A stretch of 64,000 nucleotides of DNA, taken from NCBI GenBank assembly GCA_025055115.1, contig JANWYJ010000079.1:1-64000 (forward strand), written 5' to 3'. Positions within the stretch are counted from its first letter, which is position 1. Every line of letters starts with the position of its first letter. The notes beneath the pieces are model-generated. The model had not been told where the DNA came from. It saw only the letters and a list, made by a program, of their open reading frames with translations, and made no database searches. Below are positions 17,700-26,790 of the stretch, piece by piece. Origin of the DNA: Gemmata sp. (GTDB lineage: Bacteria; Planctomycetota; Planctomycetia; Gemmatales; Gemmataceae). The translations under genes were made by a program, and so were the position numbers.

Positions 17700-18761
17700 T
17701 TATGATTGCGGTATCAATCCCGTTTTGGCAACATAGTCCCAAGATGCGCGAACATTCGCCTCTTCCACTTCCAACTGTTCCTGCAGACGTCGTGAGCTGA
17801 TGCGGGGGAGCGGCTCTGGGCGGGTGTTTTGGCGTACAAACGCGAGCATCCGCGCCAACGCCCGGCCGGAAACGCGCTCGAGCGTGGCCCAATACTTCTC
17901 GGTTAGGCAGGGGATAGAAAGCGGATCGCGGGTGATCATTTCCAGGTGGAAACGAATCTTGGGTTGGGCCTTGCGAATCGTCGCGATGAGCGCTGGGAGG
18001 TCGAGAACGCCTTGCCCCAGCGGCACTTCGGCGAGGCGGAAACCATCGGGTGCTTCCTCCACCGCCATGTCTTTCAGATGCACCGTGCGGCCGTAAGGAG
18101 CCAAGGCCGCGATGGTGGCCGGTGCCTCTTCGAGCAGGGCGAGGTTATTGCCGGTATCGATACAAACGCCGACAAATTCACTGGAAATGGCTTTGAGCAG
18201 TTCGAGCAGTTCCTCGGTCCGAAAGTCTTTATGATTTTCGACCGCCAGATGAACTTTGTGTTTTTTCGCTACCGGTTCGGCCCGCTGGAGCATCGCCTGC
18301 GCCCGCTGAACGAACGCGGTGTAGTCGCTGGCTTGGGTGAAGGTTTCGTAACGTCGTCCTGCCAGCAGTACCGTGCGAACAACCGTGGCACCGCAATTGT
18401 GGGCTGTGGCCAATTCCGCGGTAAAGCGTTCGAGCGCGGCGTGGTCGTCGGTCGGGGGGGCGACGATGCCTTCGAGCGCCATGTCAGCCTTCTCGGCCAC
18501 ACGGCGGAGGGTGCGGGCCTCCGCGGGTGATTGGGCACCCAGCGGAATCTGGATGGCGTTGGCACCACGCTCGTGGGCGAAGTGGAGAAAGCGGAGCGGG
18601 TCGGCCAATCCCTTGTCCTTTTCGGCCCGGGCGCGGATGCCATAGGAATAGATGAGCAAACCGAGAGGCACGCGCGGCCATTTGTCGGCCGCCACTGCGC
18701 GTGGCGCTACGGCGACACCAAGCGGTACGGAAGCGACGAATTCTCGGCGTGTGAGTTTCAT
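17700..18761 (-). CDS. Tat-exported sugar phosphate isomerase/epimerase-like TIM barrel
   Basis: The 353-residue product begins with LTRREFVASVPLG, a clear twin-arginine signal. The rest fits the xylose-isomerase-like TIM-barrel superfamily: VHLAVENHKDF, VGVCIDTGNN and TVHLKDM carry the Glu, Asp and His typical of its metal site, and FHLEMITRDP supplies another Glu. Family members isomerise, epimerise or cleave keto-sugars. The ATG at 18761 has AGGGG eight bases upstream; the frame stays open to 18803. It lies between the Gfo/Idh/MocA and ThuA-like genes on the same strand, which points to a shared oxidative sugar pathway outside the cytoplasm. Confidence 0.85.
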   Translation of the reverse strand: MKLTRREFVASVPLGVAVAPRAVAADKWPRVPLGLLIYSYGIRARAEKDKGLADPLRFLHFAHERGANAIQIPLGAQSPAEARTLRRVAEKADMALEGIVAPPTDDHAALERFTAELATAHNCGATVVRTVLLAGRRYETFTQASDYTAFVQRAQAMLQRAEPVAKKHKVHLAVENHKDFRTEELLELLKAISSEFVGVCIDTGNNLALLEEAPATIAALAPYGRTVHLKDMAVEEAPDGFRLAEVPLGQGVLDLPALIATIRKAQPKIRFHLEMITRDPLSIPCLTEKYWATLERVSGRALARMLAFVRQNTRPEPLPRISSRRLQEQLEVEEANVRASWDYVAKTGLIPQS

Positions 18762-18846
18762 GATTTCGGCCCCTGGCCATTCGTCGGGGTTGGTTCCCCA
18801 CACCGGTGATGGTGCTCTAAATCCCTAATGTTCCAGCGTTTTCGGG

Positions 18847-18894
18847 TTTTGGAAGGGCGTTGCCGGTAGATTTTGGAAGGGCGTTGCCGGTAGA
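18847..18894. repeat. Two tandem copies of a 24-bp unit
   Basis: TTTTGGAAGGGCGTTGCCGG plus TAGA occurs at 18847-18870 and again at 18871-18894 without change. It lies 18 bases past the stop codon of the Gfo/Idh/MocA gene, between it and the TIM-barrel gene. Confidence 0.85.
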
Positions 18895-18911
18895 TCATGG
18901 CCGTTTCCGGT

Positions 18912-20288
18912 TCAGCCGACACCCAGCGCTTGTAATTCTTTGTCCCACGGAGCGCGGTAGGGGCGGGTGAGCCGTTGGTTGGCCTCCGCGTCATGGGGTA
19001 CGCGGTGGGTTTGCCAATCCCACCGGAGGGAACGGCCCAATTGCAGCGACAAATTCGCCAGATGGCAGGCGACCGCTGTGCGGTGGGCACTGGCCAAATC
19101 CGCGATCGGTGTTTTCCGCGATTTGATGCATTCGAGGAAATTCCGGGCATGGGCGCGGTATTGCGCGGCACTGCGGCCCGTTGTATCTTCGAGGGCTTCG
19201 GTGCGGGGTTGGTCGGGGCCGGCGCGGGGTTCGGCCTTGGGTCCGCCGGCGGGGTGGCCCTCTTTGGCCCCAGGGATTTGCTGGGCTGCGGGAGTATTCG
19301 GGTCGGGGGTGACGCGAAAACCGCTGCGGTTGATGGTAAGACTGCCGCGTGTGCCGTAGAAGGTCAGGCCGAATTCGGCGCGTTCGCCGTGGGCGGCTTC
19401 GCGCATGACGAAGGCCGCCGAGAAGGTTTGGCCGTCGAAGAGAGCATCTTGTGTGTCGGGGGTTTCGCCATTGTCGGTGAGGGCATAACGTCCGCCGATC
19501 GACATAACCGCTTGCAGTGATTGCAGGCCCAAAATCCAATCGACGATGTCGAGATGATGCGCGCCGAGGTTGGTCATTTGCCCGCCGGAGTAATCCCAGA
19601 ACCAACGGAAGTGGTAAAGAGCGCGGTGGGGATTATAGGGGCGCAGCGGCGCTGGACCGAGCCAGAGGTTGTAATCGAGTTCTGCCGGGGGTGGGCCGTC
19701 GGGTGGGGAGCCAAACCCGGGTGCGATGTTGCGGATCGACGGCATGCGTACCGAGACGACCGTGCCGATGTGCCCGCGGCGGATAAGATCGCGAGCTTTT
19801 TGGTAATGGGGGCCGGAGCGTTGTTGCGTGCCAACCTGAATGACCCGCTGAGTGCGTGCGGCGACGGTTTGCATCCACTGGCCTTCGCGCACAAACAGCG
19901 TGAGGGGCTTTTCGACGTAAACATCTTTGCCCGCATCGCAGGCGAGCATCGTCATGAGGGCATGCCAATGGTCGGGAGTGGCGACGATCACCGCGTGCAC
20001 GTCTTTGGAATCAAGGAGTTTGCGGAAGTCGGTGTAACCGGTGGCCCGCCCGCCTGTGGCCGCGACACCTTCTTTCACGCGGCCGCGATGGCAGTCGGCG
20101 ATGGCCACAACGGTGGCCTCCGGGAGTTGGCTGAACGTCGTCACGTGGGTTTGGCCGATCAGCCCGTAGCCGATGATGCCGATGCCAACGCGTTCATTGG
20201 CCCCGCGAACGCGGGCATAGGTGGCCGCGGTCAGCGCGGTGGCCCCGGCAGTCGAGAGGAACACACGGCGATCGGCGTGGGTTTCCAT
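18912..20288 (-). CDS. Tat-exported Gfo/Idh/MocA-family oxidoreductase
   Basis: The family oxidises or reduces sugars with tightly held NAD(P). The 458-residue product has a Tat signal (ADRRVFLSTAG), a Rossmann motif VGIGIIGYGLIGQTH near residue 33, the conserved VYVEKPL with its catalytic Lys, and GGQMTNLGAHHLDIVDW, whose His residues line the active site. Residues about 340-370 form a Pro/Gly-rich insert. The AGGAG ribosome site overlaps the stop codon of the upstream sulfatase, so translation may be coupled. A folded, cofactor-loaded enzyme exported by Tat would oxidise sugars in the periplasm, as glucose-fructose oxidoreductase does. Confidence 0.9.
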   Translation of the reverse strand: METHADRRVFLSTAGATALTAATYARVRGANERVGIGIIGYGLIGQTHVTTFSQLPEATVVAIADCHRGRVKEGVAATGGRATGYTDFRKLLDSKDVHAVIVATPDHWHALMTMLACDAGKDVYVEKPLTLFVREGQWMQTVAARTQRVIQVGTQQRSGPHYQKARDLIRRGHIGTVVSVRMPSIRNIAPGFGSPPDGPPPAELDYNLWLGPAPLRPYNPHRALYHFRWFWDYSGGQMTNLGAHHLDIVDWILGLQSLQAVMSIGGRYALTDNGETPDTQDALFDGQTFSAAFVMREAAHGERAEFGLTFYGTRGSLTINRSGFRVTPDPNTPAAQQIPGAKEGHPAGGPKAEPRAGPDQPRTEALEDTTGRSAAQYRAHARNFLECIKSRKTPIADLASAHRTAVACHLANLSLQLGRSLRWDWQTHRVPHDAEANQRLTRPYRAPWDKELQALGVG

Positions 20289-20300
20289 GACTGAGCACTC

Positions 20301-21779
20301 CTAACGCTGGGCCGGGGGAACATCGGGGGGAAACTGCTGGTGCAGGGCCGCGCGGGCCGCTTGCAGTTGGGGGCTGTCTTTCTTGTCGGCGAACAGGTTG
20401 CGGGCGTTTTCCAGTTCGGTCACTCGCTCGTAGTATTCGACCCCCAGCAATTTCCCGGTTTTCCATTCGCGCCACTCGGTATAGCGGCCATGGGCGGTCC
20501 GGACGCTGTAGCCCATGGCCTCCGGCCGGTCTTTCTCCGTGCGATCGTAATACGCCGGGCGCGGATGTTGCGTGAAGGCAACGGTTTTCGTTCCCTTCTG
20601 ACCGTTGAGAACTGGCACCAGGCTGTGGCCTTCCAATCCGGGCGGGGCTTTCAGCCCGCACAGATCGGTGAGCGTGGGGAAAAGATCGAGCAACTCTACA
20701 ACGTCGGCGATGGCTTTCCCGGCAGTCTGCATCCCCGGGGCGGCGATGATGAGGGGAACGCGGGCATCCTGCTCGAAGCAGGAGGTTTTGCCCCACAGCC
20801 CGAACTCACCAAGATGGAAACCGTGATCCGAAAGGAAGACGACGATGGTTTTGTCGGTCAGTTGGTGGTCGTTGAGGGCTTTCAACACCCGGCCCACTTG
20901 GGCATCGAGGTAGCTGATATTGGCGAAGTAGCCGTGACGCAGGGTGGCGATCTGGGCGGCGTTAGGTTGGAATTGCTTGGGAGGAGCACCCAGAATTTCC
21001 CGGCTGTCGTGGAAGGCGATGGCCGGTGCGCCGTCCGGTCGGGCGCTGGCGCGCAGTTCGGGAATATCGGTGGGTTGGTAGAGGTCCCAGTATTTCTTTG
21101 GTGCATTGAACGGGGCGTGGGGTTTCCAGAAGCCGACGGCCAGAAAGAATGGTCGATCTTTCACTTCCGCCAGCACGCGCACCGCTTCGGCGGCCACGCG
21201 GCCATCGTAGTAGGCGTCGTCGGGCACATCGCGTTGTTCGCACAGGGGCACGCGACCATACATACGGTCCATGGGGAGCGCGCGATTGGGGGGCAGTTCG
21301 CCCTTCACTTGCGCTATATCGTCGCCGTGATTGGCGTAATGGAGAAATTCATCGGCACTCCACGAGCGGCGGTCGCCCTTCTCCGTCGTGTGCCAGTTGT
21401 GGAAGATTTTGCCCACACAACGGGATTGATAGCCGTTATTCTTGAAGTGCTGTGGCAGTGTGACCACATCGGGGTTGTTTGTGCGGAAATGCTGGCTATT
21501 GGACCACAGCTGCAGGGTATCGGGCCGCCGCCCGGTCAGCAACGACGAGCGTGACGGATTACACAACGCTTGTTGGCAGAACGCATGATCCAGGCGGACC
21601 CCACGTTGGGCGAGGGCATCGAGGTGAGGCGTTTTCGCTGGCGAACCATAGCACCCCAAATCGTTGCGCAGATCGTCGGCCATGATGAATAGCACGTTGG
21701 GTTTCTCCGCGGCCGACACAACCACGGAAGCCCCCAGGTGCGTGACCAGCGCAAGAATCGGTAACAACTCTCGGATCAT
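20301..21779 (-). CDS. Iduronate-2-sulfatase-like secreted sulfatase
   Basis: The 492 residues have a signal peptide to about 24, NVLFIMADDLRNDLGCYG, CNPSR at 73-77, GRRPDTLQLW and SRCVGKIFHN; this set is characteristic of the iduronate-2-sulfatase-like branch. VVFLSDHGFHLGE completes the metal site. The ATG at 21779 has GAGG seven bases before it. It overlaps the ribosome site of the Gfo/Idh/MocA gene, so the two are likely one transcript. The branch assignment is from motif memory; the real glycan could be any 2-O-sulfated sugar. Confidence 0.9.
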   Translation of the reverse strand: MIRELLPILALVTHLGASVVVSAAEKPNVLFIMADDLRNDLGCYGSPAKTPHLDALAQRGVRLDHAFCQQALCNPSRSSLLTGRRPDTLQLWSNSQHFRTNNPDVVTLPQHFKNNGYQSRCVGKIFHNWHTTEKGDRRSWSADEFLHYANHGDDIAQVKGELPPNRALPMDRMYGRVPLCEQRDVPDDAYYDGRVAAEAVRVLAEVKDRPFFLAVGFWKPHAPFNAPKKYWDLYQPTDIPELRASARPDGAPAIAFHDSREILGAPPKQFQPNAAQIATLRHGYFANISYLDAQVGRVLKALNDHQLTDKTIVVFLSDHGFHLGEFGLWGKTSCFEQDARVPLIIAAPGMQTAGKAIADVVELLDLFPTLTDLCGLKAPPGLEGHSLVPVLNGQKGTKTVAFTQHPRPAYYDRTEKDRPEAMGYSVRTAHGRYTEWREWKTGKLLGVEYYERVTELENARNLFADKKDSPQLQAARAALHQQFPPDVPPAQR

Positions 21780-21925
21780 CAAAGTTCCTCTGCCGCAAGG
21801 GGATTACGAATAACATCACGACCCACAGGCACCGATCGATGAAACGGCGGTCTTTGCTTTTTTTGTGCGCCAGGGCGACGGAAGGCGGCGCGGGCCGGCC
21901 CCCCGCGGCGAACAACGGCCATCGT

Positions 21926-23596
21926 TCACGGCTTCTTCTTGGCCACTGGCCAAGGCTCAACAGAGGTCCGCTGGGCGTAGGCGTCGTATTGGGCGGCCAA
22001 TTCCTTGACCTTTTCCGGCATCTGGGCGGCCAGGTTGCGGGATTCGACACGGTCTTTGGCAATGTCGTACAGTTCCCACGGCTGACCGTGCTTGGCCACG
22101 AGTTTCCAATTCCCCACACGCACCGCCCGGTTGCCTTCGTGTTCCCAATAGAGCGCATCGCGTGGCAGCGCTCGGTTGGCAAAGACCGGGACGAGGCTTT
22201 GGCCTTCCAGCGGGGTGGCCTCGGGCGGGTAGTGTGCCCCAGCCAGTTCGTAGAGCGTCGGCGCAATGTCGATCAGGTGAGCCGGTTGATGCCGCAATTC
22301 GCCCCGGGCCGTGATTCCCTTGGGCCAATGGACGATGAGAGGAGTGCTGATACCACCTTCATGAACCCAGTGCTTGTATTCGCGAAACGGTGTATTGGAA
22401 ACGTTGGCCCAGCCGCGGCCGTAGGCGATGTAGGTATCGGGGGGGCCGGGCATGACGCGGTTACCCATGCGGATGGGGTAGCCATCGCGGGTTTGGGCAG
22501 GTACGCTGCCGCCGGCCGCGAAATCTTCCGGCTTCATTGGTGGGAAGGTGGGTTTCTCGGGGCGGGCAATATTGGGGTGATTTTTGTTTCCCGTGCGGCC
22601 CATGAGTTCTGCACACGCCCCGTTATCTTGCAAGTAGACAATGAGCGTATTTTCCAGTTGCCTGTTTTTCTTCAACGTGGCAACGATCCGACCGATGCCT
22701 TGATCCATGCGGTCGATCATCGCGGCATACACTTCCATGCATGCCGCTTCCCATTTCTTATCCTCCAGCTTGTTCCAATCGTCCGCCGTGGGGCACATCG
22801 GCTGTTTCGGGTCAATGAGGCCAAGTTGGGCGGCTTTCTGGAAGCGGGCCTGGCGGATTGGTTCGTAGCCCCCATCGTACTGACCTTTGTACTTGGCGAT
22901 GTCTTCCGGGAGAGCATGCATCGGCCAGTGCGCCGCGGTATACGCCACATAACAGAAAAACGGCTTCTCCGGGTGCTCCTTGGCATGTTCTTGGAGAAAG
23001 CGCACGGCATGATCGGAAATGGCATCGGTATAGTAATAGGTCTTCGGTTTGTACTCGGGGTCGGCGTAGGGGGAAATCATGGTGTTGTCGCGAACGAGCG
23101 ACGATGGATCGTAGAAGCTACCGGCCCCGTGCAGGGTGCCATAGAAGCGGTCGAAGCCCCGTTGTAACGGCCAATTGTGTTTGGGTCCGTCTTGGCTGGT
23201 AAAGCGGGTGACGTGCCACTTGCCCACGGCATAACACCGGTAGCCGGCGGGTTTCAGCACTTCACCCAACAGACGGCACGACGTGTTCAGATCGCCGCGA
23301 TAACCCGGCTTGCCGTCGTCGGTCATCATGTGGCCGATGCCGGTTTGATGCGGGTACAGGCCTGTCAGGAGGCTGGCCCGGGTGGGGCAGCAGCGGGCGG
23401 TGTTGTAAAACTGGGTGAAACGGAGGCCCTGGGCTGCGAGCGCATCGAGAGTCGGTGTGGCGATTTCCCCGCCGTAGCAGCCCAGATCGGTGAATCCCAT
23501 ATCGTCCGACAGGATGATCAGGACATTCGGTTTCTCGGCCGCCAGGCCCAATCCTGTGCCGGCGACAATCGCCAGAAGGCTGAGGGAGCAGCGCAT
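21926..23596 (-). CDS. Secreted S1-family arylsulfatase
   Basis: From the ATG at 23596 (AAGGA eight bases upstream) the product has 556 residues. It shows a signal peptide to about 18, NVLIILSDDMGFTDLGCYG, CCPTR at 69-73, CYAVGKWHVTR and IVYLQDNGACAE. These match the large bacterial arylsulfatase group with a sizeable central insert (about 230-300). It is the first gene of the minus-strand cluster and is followed 146 bases later by the iduronate-2-sulfatase-like gene. Substrate cannot be assigned. Confidence 0.9.
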   Translation of the reverse strand: MRCSLSLLAIVAGTGLGLAAEKPNVLIILSDDMGFTDLGCYGGEIATPTLDALAAQGLRFTQFYNTARCCPTRASLLTGLYPHQTGIGHMMTDDGKPGYRGDLNTSCRLLGEVLKPAGYRCYAVGKWHVTRFTSQDGPKHNWPLQRGFDRFYGTLHGAGSFYDPSSLVRDNTMISPYADPEYKPKTYYYTDAISDHAVRFLQEHAKEHPEKPFFCYVAYTAAHWPMHALPEDIAKYKGQYDGGYEPIRQARFQKAAQLGLIDPKQPMCPTADDWNKLEDKKWEAACMEVYAAMIDRMDQGIGRIVATLKKNRQLENTLIVYLQDNGACAELMGRTGNKNHPNIARPEKPTFPPMKPEDFAAGGSVPAQTRDGYPIRMGNRVMPGPPDTYIAYGRGWANVSNTPFREYKHWVHEGGISTPLIVHWPKGITARGELRHQPAHLIDIAPTLYELAGAHYPPEATPLEGQSLVPVFANRALPRDALYWEHEGNRAVRVGNWKLVAKHGQPWELYDIAKDRVESRNLAAQMPEKVKELAAQYDAYAQRTSVEPWPVAKKKP

Positions 23597-23900
23597 GGGG
23601 GATGTCCTTCTCTGGCCGAGGGGGTCCGACTTCGTTTGGTTGTAACGTGTTGCCGCCGGGATTTCCAAGATTTTCTTTTTTCAGGAGAATCCGTGAACCG
23701 CACGGGGTGGTCGCTACGAATGGGGTAGCTCGTCGGTCCGGGCGTGTTGTTGATGAAGACTATCGAATCGTTGTCGTCACGATCGTCACTGCGGATGGGG
23801 CGGCTTGTCGGTGCGGGCGTGTGCCAATCGCACGACTCGGCCGCGTGCGGCCGGGTCAGCCACCCGGCCGCGTCGCTTCTTGCGCGTCTCGGTGCGCGTC
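23597..23900. other. Intergenic region between the sulfatase and prolyl oligopeptidase genes
   Basis: These 304 bases carry no supported gene. They contain a pair of direct repeats 75 bases apart and a 12-bp duplication next to the oligopeptidase stop codon. The sulfatase cluster promoter should lie here. Confidence 0.45.
23718..23822. repeat. Imperfect 30-bp direct repeats 75 bp apart
   Basis: Copies at 23718-23747 and 23793-23822 agree at 25 of 30 positions and end in an identical GGGCGTGT. The intervening sequence is unrelated. Confidence 0.7.
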
Positions 23901-23904
23901 TCAC
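23881..23904. repeat. 12-bp tandem duplication overlapping a stop codon
   Basis: TGCGCGTCTCGG at 23881-23892 is followed by TGCGCGTCTCAC at 23893-23904. The second copy overlaps the oligopeptidase stop codon (minus strand, 23901-23903). Confidence 0.6.
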
Positions 23905-26066
23905 TTCGGGATGGTCGGCTCGAAGTTGAGCGTTTTGACGAGGAAAGCCCATTGATCGGCGACTTCCTCAATGATTTTCGTCGTCGGTTTTCCCGCACCG
24001 TGGCCGGCTTTGGTCTCGATGCGGATGAGCACGGGGGCGGAGCCGCGTTGCTGGGCCTGCAGCGCCGCGGCGAATTTGAAGCTATGGCCGGGTACGACCC
24101 GATCATCGGTATCGGCTGTGGTCACCAGGGTGGCCGGGTATTCCTTGGGACCGTTGCGCAACACGACATGATAAGGGCTGTATTGGTAGAGGGCTTGAAA
24201 TTCCTCCTTGTTATCGCTGGAACCGTAATCGTCGACCCAGAAGCGGCCCGCGGTGAACTTCTGGAAGCGGAGCATGTCCATCACGCCCACCGCCGGTAAG
24301 CAGGCGCCGTACAGATCGGGGCGTTGCGTCAGGCACGCGCCCACGAGCAAGCCGCCGTTGCTGCCGCCTTGGATCGCCAACTTCTTGGGAGTTGTGTACT
24401 TCTCTTGGATGAGATACTCCGCGGCGGCGATGAAATCGTCGAAGACGTTCTGTTTGTGCTGTTTGGTGCCGGCGCGGTGCCACGCATCTCCGTATTCACC
24501 GCCACCGCGCAGGTTCGCCAGCGCAAACACTCCGCCCATTTCCATCCACTGCAGCCGTGATACTGAGAAACCTGGGGTCAGCGAGATATTGAAGCCACCA
24601 TAACCGTAGAGCAACGTCGGGTTATTGCCGTCGCGTTTCAGGCCCTTCTTGTGAGCAATGAACATCGGCACTTTGGTGCCATCTTTACTGGTGTAAAAGA
24701 CTTGTTTCACTTCATAGTCGTCGGGGGAGAACTTGACCTTGGCTTCGCGGATCAGTTGGCTTTCGCCCGTGTGGATGTCGTAGCGGTAAATCCGTGTGGG
24801 GGTGGCGAAGCTGCTGAAGGTGTAGAAAGTTTCCGTATGCTCACGTTTGCCGCCAAAGCCGCTAGCCGTTCCAATCCCCGGCAGTTGGACATCGCGGACA
24901 AACTGGCCGTTGACGTCGTAAACCTTGACAGCCGTCTTGGCATCCTTCAGATAGCTACAGATGAAACGATTCCCAACCAGGCTAACGCTCTCGAGCGGTT
25001 CGTTGGCCTCTGGTATGATCGTTTTCCAATTCTTCTTGTCCGGGTTCTGGGTATCGATGGCGATGACCTGATACTTGGGCGCTTGGTAATCGGTTTGGAA
25101 GTAAAAAACGCCACCATCATTACCCAGGAAGTTGAATTTGTTGTCGTGATTGTCAATCAGCTCGATGATTTTGCTCTCAGGTACGCTCAGGTCTTGATAG
25201 GCAATCCGCACCTTGCGGCTGGTGGTTCCATCGCCGATGGCGATGATCAGCCAGCGGCCATCGTCACTGACCTCTGCGCTGATGGTCCATTTGGGGTTGT
25301 CGGGGCGTGCGTAGATGAGTTTGTCTTCGCTTTGGGGGGTTCCGACCTTGTGGTAATAGAGCTTCATGTCCACATTCAGGTCTTGGAACGCAGCGCCCAT
25401 TTTCGGTTCGGGGAAACGGCTGTAATAGAAGCCCTTGCCGTCCTTGGTCCAGGCCGCCGTGCTGAATTTCACCCATTTGAGTTCATCGGCCAGCGGTTTA
25501 TGGGCGGCGATGTCGAAGACTTTCCAGGTCGTCCAGTCGGAGCCGGCCTCTGCGACGCCATAGGCCATGAGTTGAGCGTCGTCGCTGATGGCCAAACCCG
25601 CCAAGGCGATCGTGCCATCTTTGCTCCAGGTATTGGGATCCATGAGCAATTTCGGCTCAGAGTCCAGGGAGTTTTGGAAAAAAAGAACGTTTTGATTCTG
25701 CAAGCCGTCGTTGCGGAAGAAGAAGTAACGCCCGCCGACTTTAAACGGGGCTGAGATTTTCTCGAAATTGAACAGGTCGGTGATCCGCTTTTTGATGGCT
25801 TCACGCTGCGGAATGCTCTCCAAATACGCGAAAGTCACGCGGTTTTGGGCTTCCACCCAATCGGCCACCTCCGGGTTTTTCCGCACATCGTCCTCCAACC
25901 ACCGGTACGGGTCGGCCACGGCCACACCGTGGTAATTGTCAACGACATCCACTTTCTTCGTTTCGGGATACTTCAACGCTTTCGGCTCCTGAGCTTGGGT
26001 GAGGGAAACCACTGTCGCGGCCACAGCGATGAGCAACGCCGTGATCACCCCATGGGTCCAGCGCAT
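23901..26066 (-). CDS. Prolyl oligopeptidase (S9A), exported
   Basis: This serine protease cleaves short proline-containing peptides after Pro. The 721 residues start with a hydrophobic signal segment (about 8-26). An N-terminal part and a seven-bladed propeller (about 70-420) follow, then the alpha/beta-hydrolase domain. The catalytic triad is visible as Ser in GGSNGGLL (near 555), Asp in DTDDRVVPGHS (near 640) and His in TKAGHGAG (near 680). Length fits the family. The ATG at 26066 has AGGAG seven bases upstream. It stands alone, 52 bases downstream of the response regulator. A signal makes it periplasmic, unlike many cytosolic relatives. Confidence 0.93.
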   Translation of the reverse strand: MRWTHGVITALLIAVAATVVSLTQAQEPKALKYPETKKVDVVDNYHGVAVADPYRWLEDDVRKNPEVADWVEAQNRVTFAYLESIPQREAIKKRITDLFNFEKISAPFKVGGRYFFFRNDGLQNQNVLFFQNSLDSEPKLLMDPNTWSKDGTIALAGLAISDDAQLMAYGVAEAGSDWTTWKVFDIAAHKPLADELKWVKFSTAAWTKDGKGFYYSRFPEPKMGAAFQDLNVDMKLYYHKVGTPQSEDKLIYARPDNPKWTISAEVSDDGRWLIIAIGDGTTSRKVRIAYQDLSVPESKIIELIDNHDNKFNFLGNDGGVFYFQTDYQAPKYQVIAIDTQNPDKKNWKTIIPEANEPLESVSLVGNRFICSYLKDAKTAVKVYDVNGQFVRDVQLPGIGTASGFGGKREHTETFYTFSSFATPTRIYRYDIHTGESQLIREAKVKFSPDDYEVKQVFYTSKDGTKVPMFIAHKKGLKRDGNNPTLLYGYGGFNISLTPGFSVSRLQWMEMGGVFALANLRGGGEYGDAWHRAGTKQHKQNVFDDFIAAAEYLIQEKYTTPKKLAIQGGSNGGLLVGACLTQRPDLYGACLPAVGVMDMLRFQKFTAGRFWVDDYGSSDNKEEFQALYQYSPYHVVLRNGPKEYPATLVTTADTDDRVVPGHSFKFAAALQAQQRGSAPVLIRIETKAGHGAGKPTTKIIEEVADQWAFLVKTLNFEPTIPK

Positions 26067-26118
26067 GATGCGACTCCTGTGAAAAGCGGGCGAGGGGATG
26101 AGAGGGATTATAGACGGA

Positions 26119-26547
26119 TCAGCGTCGCAAGGCGTGGCGCACGGCTTCGAGTAAGGTGGTGATGCTGAAGGGCTTTTCTAAAAGCGGCTCATCGACGGGC
26201 AGCGGCTCGGGAGCGGTGTTCACACCCCCGGGAAAGGCCGACATGAACAGTACCGGCACCTCGGGGCGCAGCTGCCGCACGCATGCGGCCAATTCCGTCC
26301 CAAGTACTTGTGGCATAATCACATCGGTCAAAACCAAATCGAACTGCGCCGGGTTGGCCACAAACAATTCCTGCGCGCTGTGCCCATTGACAGCCGCCAC
26401 GACAACGTAACCAGCCTGTTGCAGCGCCGCGACCACAAAAGTTCGCACCGCGTCATCGTCTTCCGCGACCAGGATCACGGGGGGCCGGTTGGTCAGTGAC
26501 GAAGAGTGTGTGCGAGAAGTGGAGGACAATCCGTGTTCGACCGACAT
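26119..26547 (-). CDS. Stand-alone response-regulator receiver protein
   Basis: The 142-residue product is a single CheY-like domain after a short polar lead. ILVAEDDDAVR carries the acidic pocket, LVLTDVIMP the phospho-accepting Asp, FMSAF the switch Ser and LLEKPF the conserved Lys. There is no output domain. This pattern is also typical of receiver domains cut off from hybrid kinases. The ATG at 26547 is favoured over a GTG at 26577 because AGGT lies five bases upstream. It lies downstream of the HDOD-kinase gene on the same strand, so a signalling link is possible. No histidine kinase is nearby. Confidence 0.85.
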   Translation of the reverse strand: MSVEHGLSSTSRTHSSSLTNRPPVILVAEDDDAVRTFVVAALQQAGYVVVAAVNGHSAQELFVANPAQFDLVLTDVIMPQVLGTELAACVRQLRPEVPVLFMSAFPGGVNTAPEPLPVDEPLLEKPFSITTLLEAVRHALRR

Positions 26548-26669
26548 CGCGCACCTATGGAAAACAAAGGATGGCACGGGCTGGAGTTCACAGACCGCGG
26601 GAATCGAACGACGAAAGTGTTGTTTTCTGAATAAGAACCACTCCGGGACCTGGCAACACCGCCCCCCGA

Positions 26670-26702
26670 ATTCCAGAACAACTGAAATTCCAGAACAACT
26701 GA
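26670..26702. repeat. 17-bp tandem duplication
   Basis: ATTCCAGAACAACTGA begins at 26670 and again at 26687, in the 243-base gap between the response regulator and HDOD-kinase genes. Confidence 0.7.
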
Positions 26703-26790
26703 TGAGAGGGATTTCCGGTGATAGCGGAATGGTGTACTACGGCCTGGCCCCTTGGGGGGTCGGGTCGCGTAACACGGGCCCCACATCGTG

